A DNA stretch of 58,779 bases, taken from contig JAAWAY010000139.1 in NCBI GenBank assembly GCA_022792415.1, forward strand, positions 1 to 58,779, in the 5' to 3' direction. This DNA comes from Eggerthellaceae bacterium. GTDB lineage: Bacteria; Actinomycetota; Coriobacteriia; Coriobacteriales; Eggerthellaceae. The notes under the pieces are model-generated. The model did not search any database. It worked only from the letters and a program-made list of their open reading frames with translations, and was not told the DNA's origin. This document shows, piece after piece, positions 15,701 through 25,756 of this stretch. Numbering within the stretch: the first letter of the stretch is position 1; the number at the start of each line of letters is the position of its first letter. The translations under genes were made by a program, and so were the position numbers.

Positions 15701-16916
15701 CGACCGTGTGGGTGTCATGATTGTAGCCAGAGGCATTGGGAACCCACACCTCAGCTCCATAGGCTGAGCCGTTGAAGCTGTTGAGGTGGATGCTGACCAC
15801 CACGTTCGCACCCTCATCCACCGCGCGCTTCACACGCGTCTCGATGGAGTCGAGGGTCTCGGGCTGCGTCTTGGTCATGACGACCTTGACGCCCGTGTAG
15901 GTCTCCAGCTCTTGCTTGCAATAGCTGGCTATCTTCCAGGTGAGCACCGCCTCCTGGGCGCTGTTGACGCCGATTGCGCCAGGGTCAGAGCCACCATGGC
16001 CAGGATCGAGAGCCACGACCAACGTCCCGGCACGGCTGGCGGAGCGAGCCGAGCGGCGCGTCGAGAACGTGGCGGGCGCAGCGGCCTCGGCATCCTGAAT
16101 CGCCTCGCCGATAGTGTCCGCCTCTTGGATGTCGCCAGCAGCATCAAGCGTGTAGAAGGAGACGTCAGCCTCGGACTCCTGGGCCTTCTGATACTCGACG
16201 GGCGCTCCGTCGCGAACGACGAACTGGGCGATATCGCAATCCGAGAAATCAAGGGATATCGGCCCCTCAACGGTTTCATATGAGAGGGATCGGACGCTCC
16301 ACGTGCCGCGCGACCAACCGTCAACGCTGAAGGAGAACAGAGCCATGCCGTCAACGGCCGCCTCAGCCTTTACCTCTCGCTCCTCGCCGGCGTCACCCGC
16401 CATGGTCAGCACGGCATCAGACAGGTTGACCGTCTCATCTAGCAGAGAGACGGCGATGTTCTGCGAGCCGTTGGGCGCGATCACGGGGAGGTCGACGTAC
16501 ACGAATGACACGCGCTCAGCCGATGGCACCACGCGAGACGAGGCCGCAACCGGAGCGGCAACCGACTCATCCGCCTGAACGGCCGCATCCTCGGCCACGA
16601 CGACTTCTCCATCCCCGACAGAGTCGACCTCCGCCTTGCCAGGCACGGGCTCATCCTCTGCCGCTTCCGGCAGGGCCGATTCCTCCCCTTCGGGCGTGAG
16701 GTCGGCTCCGTCAGCCGGAGCCTCCTCGGCGACGCGGGAATCCGCGGAGGCGCCATCGCCCTCAATTGGGAGGTCGCTCACCTCCGTCCCAGACAGACCA
16801 ACGAATTCGGTATCAGCCGAGGGAGTGTTCCCCCCGAAGGCGAATGCGGGGAAGGACAGGCCGACCACCAGCACGACGGATAGCAGGCAATAGAGAACTT
16901 TGCGGGAACGAGGCAT
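12741..16916 (-). CDS. Secreted N-acetylmuramoyl-L-alanine amidase / GBS_Bsp-like repeats / glucosaminidase
   Basis: A 1391-residue exported wall hydrolase. It has a signal peptide (to about residue 27, FPAFA), then an acidic region and a folded N-terminal segment to about 290. An Amidase_3 zinc domain spans about 297-505 (LDPGHGGSDPG, SIHLNSF, VEHAFIDN hold the zinc and catalytic residues). Seven GBS_Bsp-like repeats span about 505-1210, and a glucosaminidase-type domain spans about 1215-1391 (EVLWAQVLLETGW, FGGLGA). It should cut both the peptide stem and the glycan strand during wall turnover or separation. The start ATG 16916 follows AAGGA by seven bases. It is a larger paralogue in design of the adjacent transpeptidase. 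Confidence 0.92.
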   Translation of the reverse strand: MPRSRKVLYCLLSVVLVVGLSFPAFAFGGNTPSADTEFVGLSGTEVSDLPIEGDGASADSRVAEEAPADGADLTPEGEESALPEAAEDEPVPGKAEVDSVGDGEVVVAEDAAVQADESVAAPVAASSRVVPSAERVSFVYVDLPVIAPNGSQNIAVSLLDETVNLSDAVLTMAGDAGEEREVKAEAAVDGMALFSFSVDGWSRGTWSVRSLSYETVEGPISLDFSDCDIAQFVVRDGAPVEYQKAQESEADVSFYTLDAAGDIQEADTIGEAIQDAEAAAPATFSTRRSARSASRAGTLVVALDPGHGGSDPGAIGVNSAQEAVLTWKIASYCKQELETYTGVKVVMTKTQPETLDSIETRVKRAVDEGANVVVSIHLNSFNGSAYGAEVWVPNASGYNHDTHTVGTALGNKIIDELAKLGLTNRGVKINNSLTGKDPTGYASDYYGISRYARQYNIPGIIVEHAFIDNQGDYSKYLSDESKLRALGVADATGIANQYGLAKWSWNAQASTVVNTDGTATVTVSGVGAPSDVTAVSIPVWGLKGGQNDLVWYPAKKQSNGNWVATVPLAKHGEVGEYAAHVYASAQGRDLCVAETSFTVSPATGSVKVVSCDKDAGTIVFEASVSSPFGIRSMALPVWCATVGGQDDIRWYSMTPKSVNAAGNGTYRVTVNMIDHASQAGEYVAHGYAVDGLGDQSFIGSASQTLSLPSISIKAQAASDGLSQVITVQGGRLGLATSVAIPVWSVAGGQDDVIWYPATKNVLTGAWTVKVPLSNHRTAGVYNVHCYATIGGSAVYMGATEFEHAEATGTVKVISVDAAKGTMTLQATVSSSVGVSQVKLPVWCATVGGQDDIRWYDMSKHNVYANGSGTYRLTVDIADHWFQSGEYQAHLYVTDKIGAMVCADTTSQTLKMPPMSLGVVHSNGSPTYTLTAKGGRLSTATSVAFPTWSAPGGQDDIIWYPGVKNTLTGEWTAVVPIKNHQSVGSYNAHCYMTVGKSQAFVGETKFEVAAPKGTVTATPNAANGTVTFEASLSSEYGISSAVLPVWAAPGGQDDIVWYRMAASKVDSKGNGTYRLTVNMANHNFQEGVYNAHCYAVDGLGIQSFVSSTTQAMSVPKVSVTCTAINGGKSYRITASGGKLAKATSVAFPTWSAANGQDDIVWYPGTKSALAGEWTATVNLSNHLTAGTYYSHVYQIVGGAQSYAGSVEFTVAQSTINQFFYPVMGSSATSVDQMVRMWNKQGRTYPNMALAAKGAPDIRTFCTILDEEARAEGVKTEVLWAQVLLETGWLQSDFAQNRCNFGGLGAVDSSPTDANTFPNVRTGLRAQVQHLKAYASTAPLNNPCVDVRFQYVKRGIAPYVDNFGGKSDGTLVWASDKDYAAKLRNLINQLAAC
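13285..15405 (-). repeat. Seven tandem repeats of about 300 bases inside the amidase gene, alternating in type
   Basis: Repeat cores recur near 15271, 14971, 14663, 14361, 14050, 13757 and 13444. Two kinds alternate. One has a short WYPxxK loop followed by LTGEW-like residues. The other has a longer loop with a NGTYRLTVN pattern. This suggests a duplicated two-module unit. Confidence 0.85.
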
Positions 16917-16963
16917 AACACAATCCTTAGCTATCGCTTCAACTACGTATTCTGCGTATCATA

Positions 16964-16985
16964 GCGTGGTTTTAAACGGCCACGC
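16964..16985. promoter_or_regulatory. Inverted repeat in the amidase gene leader
   Basis: GCGTGG (16964-16969) and CCACGC (16980-16985) flank a 10-base AT-rich centre, about 50-70 bases before the amidase start. On the minus strand TATGAT (about 16963-16958) could be the -10 next to it. No clear -35 is seen. It may be an operator, but this is weak. Confidence 0.3.
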
Positions 16986-17020
16986 AACAATATGCTAACG
17001 AAATCAGACATATCGTCATC

Positions 17021-17052
17021 GAGGGGCTACCAGCCAAAGCTGGCAGCCCCTC
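17021..17052 (-). terminator. Terminator-like hairpin after the rhamnose operon
   Basis: A 14-bp stem with one mismatch (GAGGGGCT.CCAGC) and a four-base loop, about 60 bases past the rfbC stop. There is no long U-run on the minus strand, so its strength is uncertain. Confidence 0.55.
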
Positions 17053-17110
17053 GGATCGATCGAACACGCCCATGCTCGCGCGCTCAACGGGGATGAGCGC
17101 GGGCTTCTCA

Positions 17111-17695
17111 CTACCCCTCGAACGCCGGATGGCACTTGTCCTTGTCGCTCAGCACCACCGCGTCCGGGTCGAACGCGTCATCGCCCGCGAGCGGGGGCCA
17201 CTCGATGCCGATGGCCGGGTCGTTCCACATGAGGCCGCCCTCGTCGTTGGGGTGGTACACGTCGTCGCACTTGTAGCAGAACTCCGCCGTGTCCGACAGC
17301 ACCAGGAACCCATGGGCGAACCCGCGCGGGATGAAGAACTGGCGGCGGTTCTCAGCCGACAGGACGACGCCCTCCCACTTGCCGTAGGTGGGACTGCCCT
17401 CGCGCAGGTCGACGGCCACGTCGAACACCTCGCCCGACACCACGCGCACGAGCTTGGACTGCGGGTGCTCGATCTGGAAGTGGAGCCCGCGCAGCACCCC
17501 GCGCACCGATGACGACTGGTTGTCCTGCACGAAGTCGACGTCGATGCCGCCCGCCACGAAGTCGGGGCGCTTGTACGTCTCCATGAAGTAGCCTCGGTCG
17601 TCCCCGTAGCTCTTGACGTCCACGACGATGACGCCCTCGATGGAGGTCTGGGTGAACGTGAAGTTGCCAGACGTGACCTGCTTTCCTGCCGCCAT
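17111..17695 (-). CDS. rfbC: dTDP-4-dehydrorhamnose 3,5-epimerase
   Basis: A 194-residue cupin-fold epimerase, normal length for RmlC. The RGVLRGLHFQ segment (catalytic His) and PRGFAHGFLVLS are diagnostic. It is the third step of dTDP-L-rhamnose synthesis. ATG 17695 is preceded by GGAGGAG at good spacing; the frame extends upstream into rfbB but lacks a ribosome site there. It is the last gene of a four-gene leftward operon. Confidence 0.95.
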   Translation of the reverse strand: MAAGKQVTSGNFTFTQTSIEGVIVVDVKSYGDDRGYFMETYKRPDFVAGGIDVDFVQDNQSSSVRGVLRGLHFQIEHPQSKLVRVVSGEVFDVAVDLREGSPTYGKWEGVVLSAENRRQFFIPRGFAHGFLVLSDTAEFCYKCDDVYHPNDEGGLMWNDPAIGIEWPPLAGDDAFDPDAVVLSDKDKCHPAFEG

Positions 17696-17708
17696 GCTCG
17701 CTCCTCCC

Positions 17709-19638
<1,930 letters not shown>

Positions 19639-19639
19639 G

Positions 19640-20542
19640 CTAGTCACGCTCCTTGTGGGGGACGATGCGGCCCTCCACCACCTTGCGCAGGTGGCGCCCG
19701 TACTCGCTCTTGCCGCAGCGGTCGGCGGCGGCCAGCAGCTCCTCGCGGGTGATCCAGCCGTTCTCGTAGGCGATCTCCTCGATGACCGACACCGACAGCC
19801 CCTGGCTGCGTTCGACGGCGCGCACGAACTCGCCCGCCTCGAACAGCGACTCCATGGTGCCCGTGTCGAGCCACGCGTAGCCGCGCCCGAGCGTGACCAC
19901 GTTGAGCGTGCCGTCGTCGAGGTACATCTGGTTGAGCGAAGTGATCTCCAGCTCGCCGCGGTCGGACGGCACCACGCGCTTGGCCATGTCGCAGACGCGC
20001 GCGTCGTAGAAGTACAGGCCCGTCACCGCGTAGTTGGACTTGGGGTGCGCCGGCTTCTCCTCGATGGAGATGGCGTTGAAGTCCTCGTCGAACTCCACCA
20101 CGCCGAAGCGCTCCGGGTCATCCACGTGGTAGCCGAACACGGTGGCGCCGCCCTTGGTCTCGGCGTCCTCCACCGCGCGGCGCAGGTGGCGCCCCAGCCC
20201 GTTGCCGTAGAAGATGTTGTCGCCCAGCACGAGCGCGCACGAGTCGCCGGCGATGAAGTCCTCGCCGATGATGAAGGCCTGGGCCAGGCCGTCAGGCGAG
20301 GGCTGCTCGGCGTAGGACAGCCGGATGCCGAACTGCGAGCCGTCCCCGAGCAGGCGCTCGAAGTTGGGCAGGTCGGCCGGCGTGGAGATGACCAGGATGT
20401 CGCGGATGCCGGCCATCATGAGCACCGACAGCGGGTAGTAGATCATGGGCTTGTCGTACACGGGCAGGAGCTGCTTGCTCGTGACCATGGTGAGCGGATA
20501 CAGGCGCGTGCCTGAGCCGCCCGCGAGGATGATGCCTTTCAT
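19640..20542 (-). CDS. rfbA: Glucose-1-phosphate thymidylyltransferase
   Basis: A 300-residue enzyme. It starts [18 protein letters not shown], the nucleotide-binding signature of RmlA, and has normal length. It forms dTDP-glucose, the first step of the rhamnose pathway. ATG 20542 is preceded by AAGGAG. It is the first gene of the rfbA-rfbD-rfbB-rfbC operon, which should supply the rhamnose for the large glycosyltransferases elsewhere in the window. A TACAAT box about 60-70 bases upstream on the minus strand is a possible -10. Confidence 0.95.
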   Translation of the reverse strand: MKGIILAGGSGTRLYPLTMVTSKQLLPVYDKPMIYYPLSVLMMAGIRDILVISTPADLPNFERLLGDGSQFGIRLSYAEQPSPDGLAQAFIIGEDFIAGDSCALVLGDNIFYGNGLGRHLRRAVEDAETKGGATVFGYHVDDPERFGVVEFDEDFNAISIEEKPAHPKSNYAVTGLYFYDARVCDMAKRVVPSDRGELEITSLNQMYLDDGTLNVVTLGRGYAWLDTGTMESLFEAGEFVRAVERSQGLSVSVIEEIAYENGWITREELLAAADRCGKSEYGRHLRKVVEGRIVPHKERD

Positions 20543-20679
20543 GGCAGTTGACGCTCCTTCGATCCATCGACGTGGGCAAAGGCGGACAGTTACATCACAA
20601 CGTCCCATTGTACAAGAGCGAAGCCCCAGGACGTTGACCGGATTGCTTTGTTCACGATATATACGGTGAAGCGCAACGA

Positions 20680-21918
20680 CTACCCCTCGCGCCGTGCGAC
20701 TATCCTTGCCATGAGCAGTACAAGGGAAAAGAGGGTCATGGCCAGCAGGGCCATGAGGCAGGTGTAGAGCAGCGAGGCACCCCACAGGCCCCAGGTGTTG
20801 ATGACGGGCCCCATCGCGACGAAGGCAACGCAGGCAGTGACCGCATACCCGACAAGCACCGACCTTTGACAGCGCATCGTCACCAGGCCGTAGTAGGCGA
20901 TGACCGCAGCGGCGTTGAACCCACCCCCCACGAGGAGGACCATCAGCTCCGGCCGATAGTCGCTCAAGTCAACCCCGTATAGAAAGGAGAGCACGGGTAT
21001 GCCCAGCCAGAAGCCCACCAGCAGGGTGACCGCCGTGATGCCCAGAACCAGCAGCACGCCCTTGACGAGAATGCCGTAGAAGGCCGAGCGGCGTCCCTCG
21101 ACCCACAGGGACGCCAGGGTATTGAGCAGGGGCTTGAACGCAAAGCCGCTCAAGAGGTTGATGACCATGGCAGGCATAAACAATATCGAGTAATAGGTCT
21201 GGTATTCCTTGCTCAAAGCCTCCTCTATGCCATAGCGCGGAGCATTCACCACGTACATGAGGAGAAACGAACCCAGGAACAGGGGGAGGCAGGCGATCAG
21301 CAGCCTCCCGATCGCCTTCGCATCGAACTCGGGCTTGAGCGAGACACGTTCACGAGCTGCTGGGAGGTTGAGCAGGACGAACGCCACAAGGGACGCGATG
21401 AGCGAGACGACGCACGCCACCAGCAGGTTATGCGAAACCACCAGCGCCAACGCGAAGGATATCAGCATGGCGCATACGCGGCCGAAGAAGGCCTTTCCGG
21501 CTAGATCAAGCCTGCCCTTCTGCTGGAGCATCCCATGAAACACGTCCTCGAACGCATCGAAGAAGCGCAGGCTCGCCAGAAGGGCCAGGAGAACCGCCTC
21601 AAACGACAGGCCGTTTGACTGGATGGAGTAGAGGACGACGCACACCATCATGAGGGAGCAGGTGATGACACGCGAGGCCAGGTACACTCCGAAGGAGAAC
21701 CTCTCGCTCACGTCAGTTGCCTGATAGGGCCTCATCTCGTAATGACCCATGATCTGGAACTGCTGGGCGACGGCGAAGGCGATGGAGAACACGCCGCCAT
21801 CATAAGCGCCGAGAATCTGGGTAACGAGGATGAGCAGAACCACGCTCGCGAGCGCGTTCATGACGCTGCCGAGCGTATTCCAGAGATAGTCCTTCTTGAG
21901 CTGAGACGAATCCGCCAT
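20680..21918 (-). CDS. Polysaccharide flippase (Wzx/MATE-like membrane protein)
   Basis: A 412-residue protein with about twelve hydrophobic spans. The N-terminal [20 protein letters not shown] and its overall layout fit O-antigen/teichoic-type flippases, which move lipid-linked oligosaccharides across the membrane. ATG 21918 lies seven bases past the end of the LicD gene. Its ribosome site is weak (CGG), suggesting coupling to LicD translation. Base composition is lower in GC than rfb on its left. A Wzm/Wzt exporter also exists at 45.4-47 kb, so two export routes share the locus. Confidence 0.82.
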   Translation of the reverse strand: MADSSQLKKDYLWNTLGSVMNALASVVLLILVTQILGAYDGGVFSIAFAVAQQFQIMGHYEMRPYQATDVSERFSFGVYLASRVITCSLMMVCVVLYSIQSNGLSFEAVLLALLASLRFFDAFEDVFHGMLQQKGRLDLAGKAFFGRVCAMLISFALALVVSHNLLVACVVSLIASLVAFVLLNLPAARERVSLKPEFDAKAIGRLLIACLPLFLGSFLLMYVVNAPRYGIEEALSKEYQTYYSILFMPAMVINLLSGFAFKPLLNTLASLWVEGRRSAFYGILVKGVLLVLGITAVTLLVGFWLGIPVLSFLYGVDLSDYRPELMVLLVGGGFNAAAVIAYYGLVTMRCQRSVLVGYAVTACVAFVAMGPVINTWGLWGASLLYTCLMALLAMTLFSLVLLMARIVARREG

Positions 21919-21925
21919 AGAACCG

Positions 21926-22780
21926 TTAGTAGGCCCCGAAGTCGAGGACGCTGGGATAGTGGTTCTTGCGCTCCTCAACCGGAGGCAGCGCCATATAGTC
22001 CCCGTAGCCTCGGCTCAGCAGCGCGTCATAGCCGCGGGGAAGAAAGATGGTAACGCCATCGAAGTCCATCTCCACGAGAGGGAATAGATCATCGAGACGC
22101 GCCGACCATCTCTTCGGATCACGATCGCTGAAGTCCGCCACACGATCAGACGGACGGTCATCGTAGCGCATCGCCGCCTTATCCCAACGATGCTGCACCC
22201 AGCGGGGAGACACGTGGAAGAGGCGAAGCATCCCATGGGCGCACCGACAGCAGAACAGCACGAGGGATCTCTTCCACCCGCCGAAGGGAACATAGGGCCT
22301 CGGCGTGGCGCAGAGGAACTTCAGACGACCCCAAAGCCAGGTAGAGCGACACTGTCGCCGCAGCAGTGCATCGTCATCGACGAGGACGTCGAAAGGGTAC
22401 AGTCCAAGGCCGATCTCATACTGGTAGGGGCAATTATCGAACTCCTCGGGCACGCACAACGTCCCCTTGAGCGAAAGATTGGCGTTGCACGCGGGAAAGT
22501 ACTCCTCGGATCGCGAACTCACGACCTCGTACGCTGGCCCCAAATGCTCCGGAGCCTCCCTGAGAAAGCGCTCGAAATCCGCTCGTAGAAACCCGATGTC
22601 TATGTCATCGTCCCAGGGGATAAAACCACCGTGCCGAACGGCCCCTATGGCTGTTCCGCCGTAGGCAAAATACGGGATATCCAGTTCCCGGCAAACACGG
22701 TCGAGCTCCCGCAGCAGATCGACGGAGAGACGCTGGAGCTTCTGGAGCTCCTCCGGGTTTTCATATTCTTTGTAGTTCAC
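21926..22780 (-). CDS. LicD-family phosphotransferase (first copy)
   Basis: A 284-residue LicD-fold protein with the nucleotidyltransferase-like metal motif PWDDDIDI (about residues 54-61) after a GGTAIGAVRHGGF segment. LicD enzymes transfer phosphocholine or related head groups from CDP-donors to cell-surface sugars (family knowledge). The GTG at 22780 has AAGGGG seven bases upstream. It is divergent from the GT2 gene on its right and overlaps in operon logic with the flippase on its left. Its donor would be supplied by the CDP-forming fusions at 3.2-6 kb. Confidence 0.85.
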   Translation of the reverse strand: MNYKEYENPEELQKLQRLSVDLLRELDRVCRELDIPYFAYGGTAIGAVRHGGFIPWDDDIDIGFLRADFERFLREAPEHLGPAYEVVSSRSEEYFPACNANLSLKGTLCVPEEFDNCPYQYEIGLGLYPFDVLVDDDALLRRQCRSTWLWGRLKFLCATPRPYVPFGGWKRSLVLFCCRCAHGMLRLFHVSPRWVQHRWDKAAMRYDDRPSDRVADFSDRDPKRWSARLDDLFPLVEMDFDGVTIFLPRGYDALLSRGYGDYMALPPVEERKNHYPSVLDFGAY

Positions 22781-22805
22781 GAGAGCCCCTTTCGGATGGC
22801 CTCAC

Positions 22806-22820
22806 TATACTATGATCATA
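22806..22820. promoter_or_regulatory. Candidate divergent promoter core
   Basis: In the 70-base gap between divergent LicD and GT2 genes, TATACT (22806-22811) reads as a rightward -10. The palindrome TATGATCATA (22811-22820) gives TATGAT on the minus strand. No good -35 elements are seen, so this is tentative. Confidence 0.35.
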
Positions 22821-22850
22821 TCGAAGACACCCACAATACAGGAATTGCCC

Positions 22851-23648
22851 ATGTTTGACTCATCGGATCATTCATTCGTCGTCTGCGCCTACAAGGAAAG
22901 CCCCTATCTGGAGGAATGCGTCACGTCGCTCCTTGATCAAACCGCAAACCCCACTATCCTGATCGTCACCTCCACCCCCAACGATCACATAGCCGAGATA
23001 GCCCATGGTCACGGGATACCCTTGCATGTGCGCGAGGGAGACCCGGGCATCGGGGTGGACTGGAATTTCGCGCTGCACAGCGCCGGCACTCCCCTCGTGA
23101 CCATCGCCCACCAAGATGACTGGTACCATCCCGAGTACCTCTCCGAGATGTTGGGGCTCGTCAACCAGGCAGAGGATCCGCTGCTCTACTTCACGAACTA
23201 CGCTGAGCTGCGTGACGGGTCGCTCGTCGAGGACAATCGCCTCCTGAGCGTTAAGCGTCGCATGCTCAAGAAGCTGGAAGATCCCGCCAACTGGAACGAC
23301 AGGAGTGCACGACGCCGGGCGCTATCCCTCGGCTCCCCCATCTGCTGCCCCTCTGTCACCCTCGTCAAGGACCGAATCGACGATGACATCTTCCTCTCGA
23401 GCTTCAAATCCAATCTCGACTGGGAAGCCTGGGCGAACCTCGCGGAGCAACCAGGTGACTTCATCTACAACCCCCGCATCCTCATGGCGCATCGCATTCA
23501 CGAGGAGTCGGAGACGACGCGCTTGATCGAGAACGACGAACGCCCCCGGGAGGACCTCGCCATGTTCAAGCGCTTTTGGCCTGCCCCGGTGGCGAGCGTC
23601 ATAAACCACGTCTATTCACAAGGACTTGCGAGCAACAGTAGATCCTGA
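22851..23648 (+). CDS. GT2-family glycosyltransferase, single gene on the plus strand
   Basis: A 265-residue GT-A-fold protein. The N-terminus SFVVCAYKESPYLEECV is a GT2 nucleotide-sugar site, and AHQDDWYHPEY holds the DxD-like metal motif. ATG 22851 has GGA eight bases before it; an upstream ATG at 22812 lacks a ribosome site. It is the only rightward gene between the rfb operon and 35 kb, standing between two leftward LicD genes. Its composition matches theirs. The sugar added is unknown. Confidence 0.82.
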   Translation: MFDSSDHSFVVCAYKESPYLEECVTSLLDQTANPTILIVTSTPNDHIAEIAHGHGIPLHVREGDPGIGVDWNFALHSAGTPLVTIAHQDDWYHPEYLSEMLGLVNQAEDPLLYFTNYAELRDGSLVEDNRLLSVKRRMLKKLEDPANWNDRSARRRALSLGSPICCPSVTLVKDRIDDDIFLSSFKSNLDWEAWANLAEQPGDFIYNPRILMAHRIHEESETTRLIENDERPREDLAMFKRFWPAPVASVINHVYSQGLASNSRS

Positions 23649-23661
23649 CGCGACGCAGCGA

Positions 23662-24507
23662 TCAGTAGGGACCGAAATCGAGCCTCGTAGGAAAATGGTT
23701 CTTCCTTTGGTCAAGAGGCGGGAGTTGCATGTAGTCACCGAAGAGGGTTGTCAGATGCTCCTCGTAATTTGCCGGCACCTTGAGGTCGAGCCCGCAGAAG
23801 GGAAGCGTAGCAGGAGGCAGCACTTCCTCGCGGACGAACGTGGTCGAGAGACGATCGGTATCGCACAGGTAAGCGAAGCGCCTCGTCTTCTGGCCGCGAT
23901 ACCGCTGACGCGCCTCCTGTTCCTTGGCGAACACGCGCTCCTTCGACAGCCCGCTGATACGCAGCACCCCTGCCGCGACACGGCACACCGCTCGAATGGC
24001 TGATCCCGCCATGCCGCGCCGCAGGATGACGGGGTTCGGGATGCTCTGCAAGATGCGGACATGCGACCACATCCATGCATCCCAAGCTTGCTTTCGGTAG
24101 GCCTTCTCATCATCGGCGACCGCATCGAGCGCATAGAGATCAAGGAAGATGCCGAGGCTGCAGGGAATGTCCTTAAGGGGCTCCTCGCGAAACTCCGTCC
24201 CCTTCAGCATGAGCCGCGTGCTTGCTAGGGGGTACTCAATATTGCGCTCCGTATTCATGACCTCGTACTTATCGGGATATTCCTCCTCGATGACGCGCAG
24301 CAGGGTCTCGAGATCCTCGGCTGGCAGCGCGACATCAATGTCGTCATCCCAGGGAATAAACCCTTCATGCCTGACGGCCCCTAAGACGGTGCCCGCCAAG
24401 GCGAACCACTCCAAGTCGTATCGATCGCACACGTCAATGAAATCCCGGAGGATATCGAGCTCGCACGCGTGAATGTGGTCGAGCGTCTCCTGATCGTACT
24501 CTCTCAT
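23662..24507 (-). CDS. LicD-family phosphotransferase (second copy)
   Basis: A 281-residue LicD protein with FALAGTVLGAVRHEGF and the metal motif PWDDDIDV. Both LicD copies end in a similar RKNH(F/Y)P..LDFG.Y tail, so they are true paralogues. Divergence is high, which suggests different acceptor sugars. ATG 24507 has GAGGAG upstream. It converges on the GT2 gene with a 13-base gap and no terminator between. Confidence 0.85.
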   Translation of the reverse strand: MREYDQETLDHIHACELDILRDFIDVCDRYDLEWFALAGTVLGAVRHEGFIPWDDDIDVALPAEDLETLLRVIEEEYPDKYEVMNTERNIEYPLASTRLMLKGTEFREEPLKDIPCSLGIFLDLYALDAVADDEKAYRKQAWDAWMWSHVRILQSIPNPVILRRGMAGSAIRAVCRVAAGVLRISGLSKERVFAKEQEARQRYRGQKTRRFAYLCDTDRLSTTFVREEVLPPATLPFCGLDLKVPANYEEHLTTLFGDYMQLPPLDQRKNHFPTRLDFGPY

Positions 24508-24551
24508 CAAAGCTCCTCTCGAAAGCTTTCGCCTGCTTCCGTATCTGTTTC

Positions 24552-25637
24552 CTACGGTTCCACAATCTCCTTGGCAAGCACAAGATCCTCGCGCTTCTTG
24601 AGACGTTTAAGAATGCGGCTCACCGTCACGTCGACGAGCCGATAGTTCATCACGCCCGCTCCCAGCGCTATGACGGAGGCGATCGCTGCGTTCACCACCG
24701 GCACGGCGAACGACGAGGGAAGCAGCATGACCAGCACCTGTTGAATCGGCCAACCCCACAGATAGATACCGTAGGAGAACTCACCGTGCTTCGCGAAGCC
24801 GGCCAACCGCGGGCTGAGACCATAGCCGAGCCAAAGCAGCGCATAGGGAAAGAACAGGAGCATGGCCGCGACATCCCATCCGAGTGAGACGAAGAGGGCA
24901 AACAACGCGATCGAGGCCCACCCGAGCGATGCGCGCAGGGGAATCCGATCGCGATACACGTAGAAGGCGACGCCCAGGTAAAACAGCATGATGGCCCTGA
25001 CCACGCTCAATTGGTAGAAGTCAAAGAAAGCGAGGTATACGACGAGCAGCGCGAACACCGGCACCGAGACAATGGCGAAGGATCGCTTGGTGAATCGAGT
25101 CCACCGGAAGCACAGGTAGCAGAGGATGTAGCAAACGAACTCGACAGGGAGTGTCCACAGGGGCGCGTTCACGACGGGGCTATAGGGATTATCAACGAAC
25201 ACCCCAGGCAGGTCATGCTGGATGATGAACACGCCGTTAAGCAAGTAGAGATAGGTCTGAGGATCGGAATAGTACTCTGCAGGGGGAAGTACCGAGAGGA
25301 TAGGACCAATGACCAGGGCCAAGAGCACCACGACGAACACAAGCTGGGGCAATATGCGCAGCAGTCGAAGTCGGAAGAACCGCGCCGGCCGTGGGTGTGA
25401 CACGCAGCTTTTGGCGATGAGCAGGCCGCCTATGAAGAAGAACACCCCTACCGCCAAGCCGCCCTCACTCAACCGATCATCGGTAATGGAGGAGAGCGGC
25501 GTATGCGACTCAGGACCCAGACATATGGAAAAGGAATGGGAGAATATGACCGCAATAGCCGCCACGAAGCGGATGAAGTCGAGGTTGTTCTCACGTGACC
25601 CCACCACGTCGACAAGCATCTTGTCGCTGCTCTTCAA
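24552..25637 (-). CDS. Acyltransferase-3 family membrane O-acyltransferase
   Basis: A 361-residue protein with about ten spans. ENNLDFIRFVAAIAVIFSHS near the N-terminus is the family signature with the conserved Arg and His. Such enzymes O-acetylate surface sugars or lipids. TTG 25637 is chosen because GGAGGAGG lies seven bases before it; ATG 25619 is the alternative. It follows the sulfatase-fold gene with a short gap holding a possible micro-ORF. Confidence 0.85.
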   Translation of the reverse strand: MKSSDKMLVDVVGSRENNLDFIRFVAAIAVIFSHSFSICLGPESHTPLSSITDDRLSEGGLAVGVFFFIGGLLIAKSCVSHPRPARFFRLRLLRILPQLVFVVVLLALVIGPILSVLPPAEYYSDPQTYLYLLNGVFIIQHDLPGVFVDNPYSPVVNAPLWTLPVEFVCYILCYLCFRWTRFTKRSFAIVSVPVFALLVVYLAFFDFYQLSVVRAIMLFYLGVAFYVYRDRIPLRASLGWASIALFALFVSLGWDVAAMLLFFPYALLWLGYGLSPRLAGFAKHGEFSYGIYLWGWPIQQVLVMLLPSSFAVPVVNAAIASVIALGAGVMNYRLVDVTVSRILKRLKKREDLVLAKEIVEP

Positions 25638-25675
25638 CAATAGACCTCCTCCAGACAACATCAAACGATGAACAG

Positions 25676-25744
25676 TCAACGCCAGACATTAATCACCAGC
25701 GTCACTGCCGCAACGGCGACCGCAAAGCAGGTGTTGCGCCTCAC
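25676..25744 (-). CDS. Possible 22-residue single-span membrane peptide
   Basis: A GTG-initiated frame 12 bases past the sulfatase-fold stop encodes MRRNTCFAVAVAAVTLVINV plus two further residues (Trp-Arg) and a stop. The layout is basic residues, then one hydrophobic span, then Trp-Arg, like known micro-subunits of membrane complexes. Its ribosome site is weak (TAGG, 11 bases away), so it would rely on coupling. It may be a chance frame. Confidence 0.28.
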   Translation of the reverse strand: MRRNTCFAVAVAAVTLVINVWR

Positions 25745-25756
25745 TCAGAATTGGAC

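Noticed and set aside
20644-20677. TTGTTCAC...GGTGAA inverted repeat before the rfb operon, resembling the HTH operators
   Set aside because: Only one half resembles TGTTCAT, the spacing is much shorter (about 10 bases), and no exact match of the second half exists.
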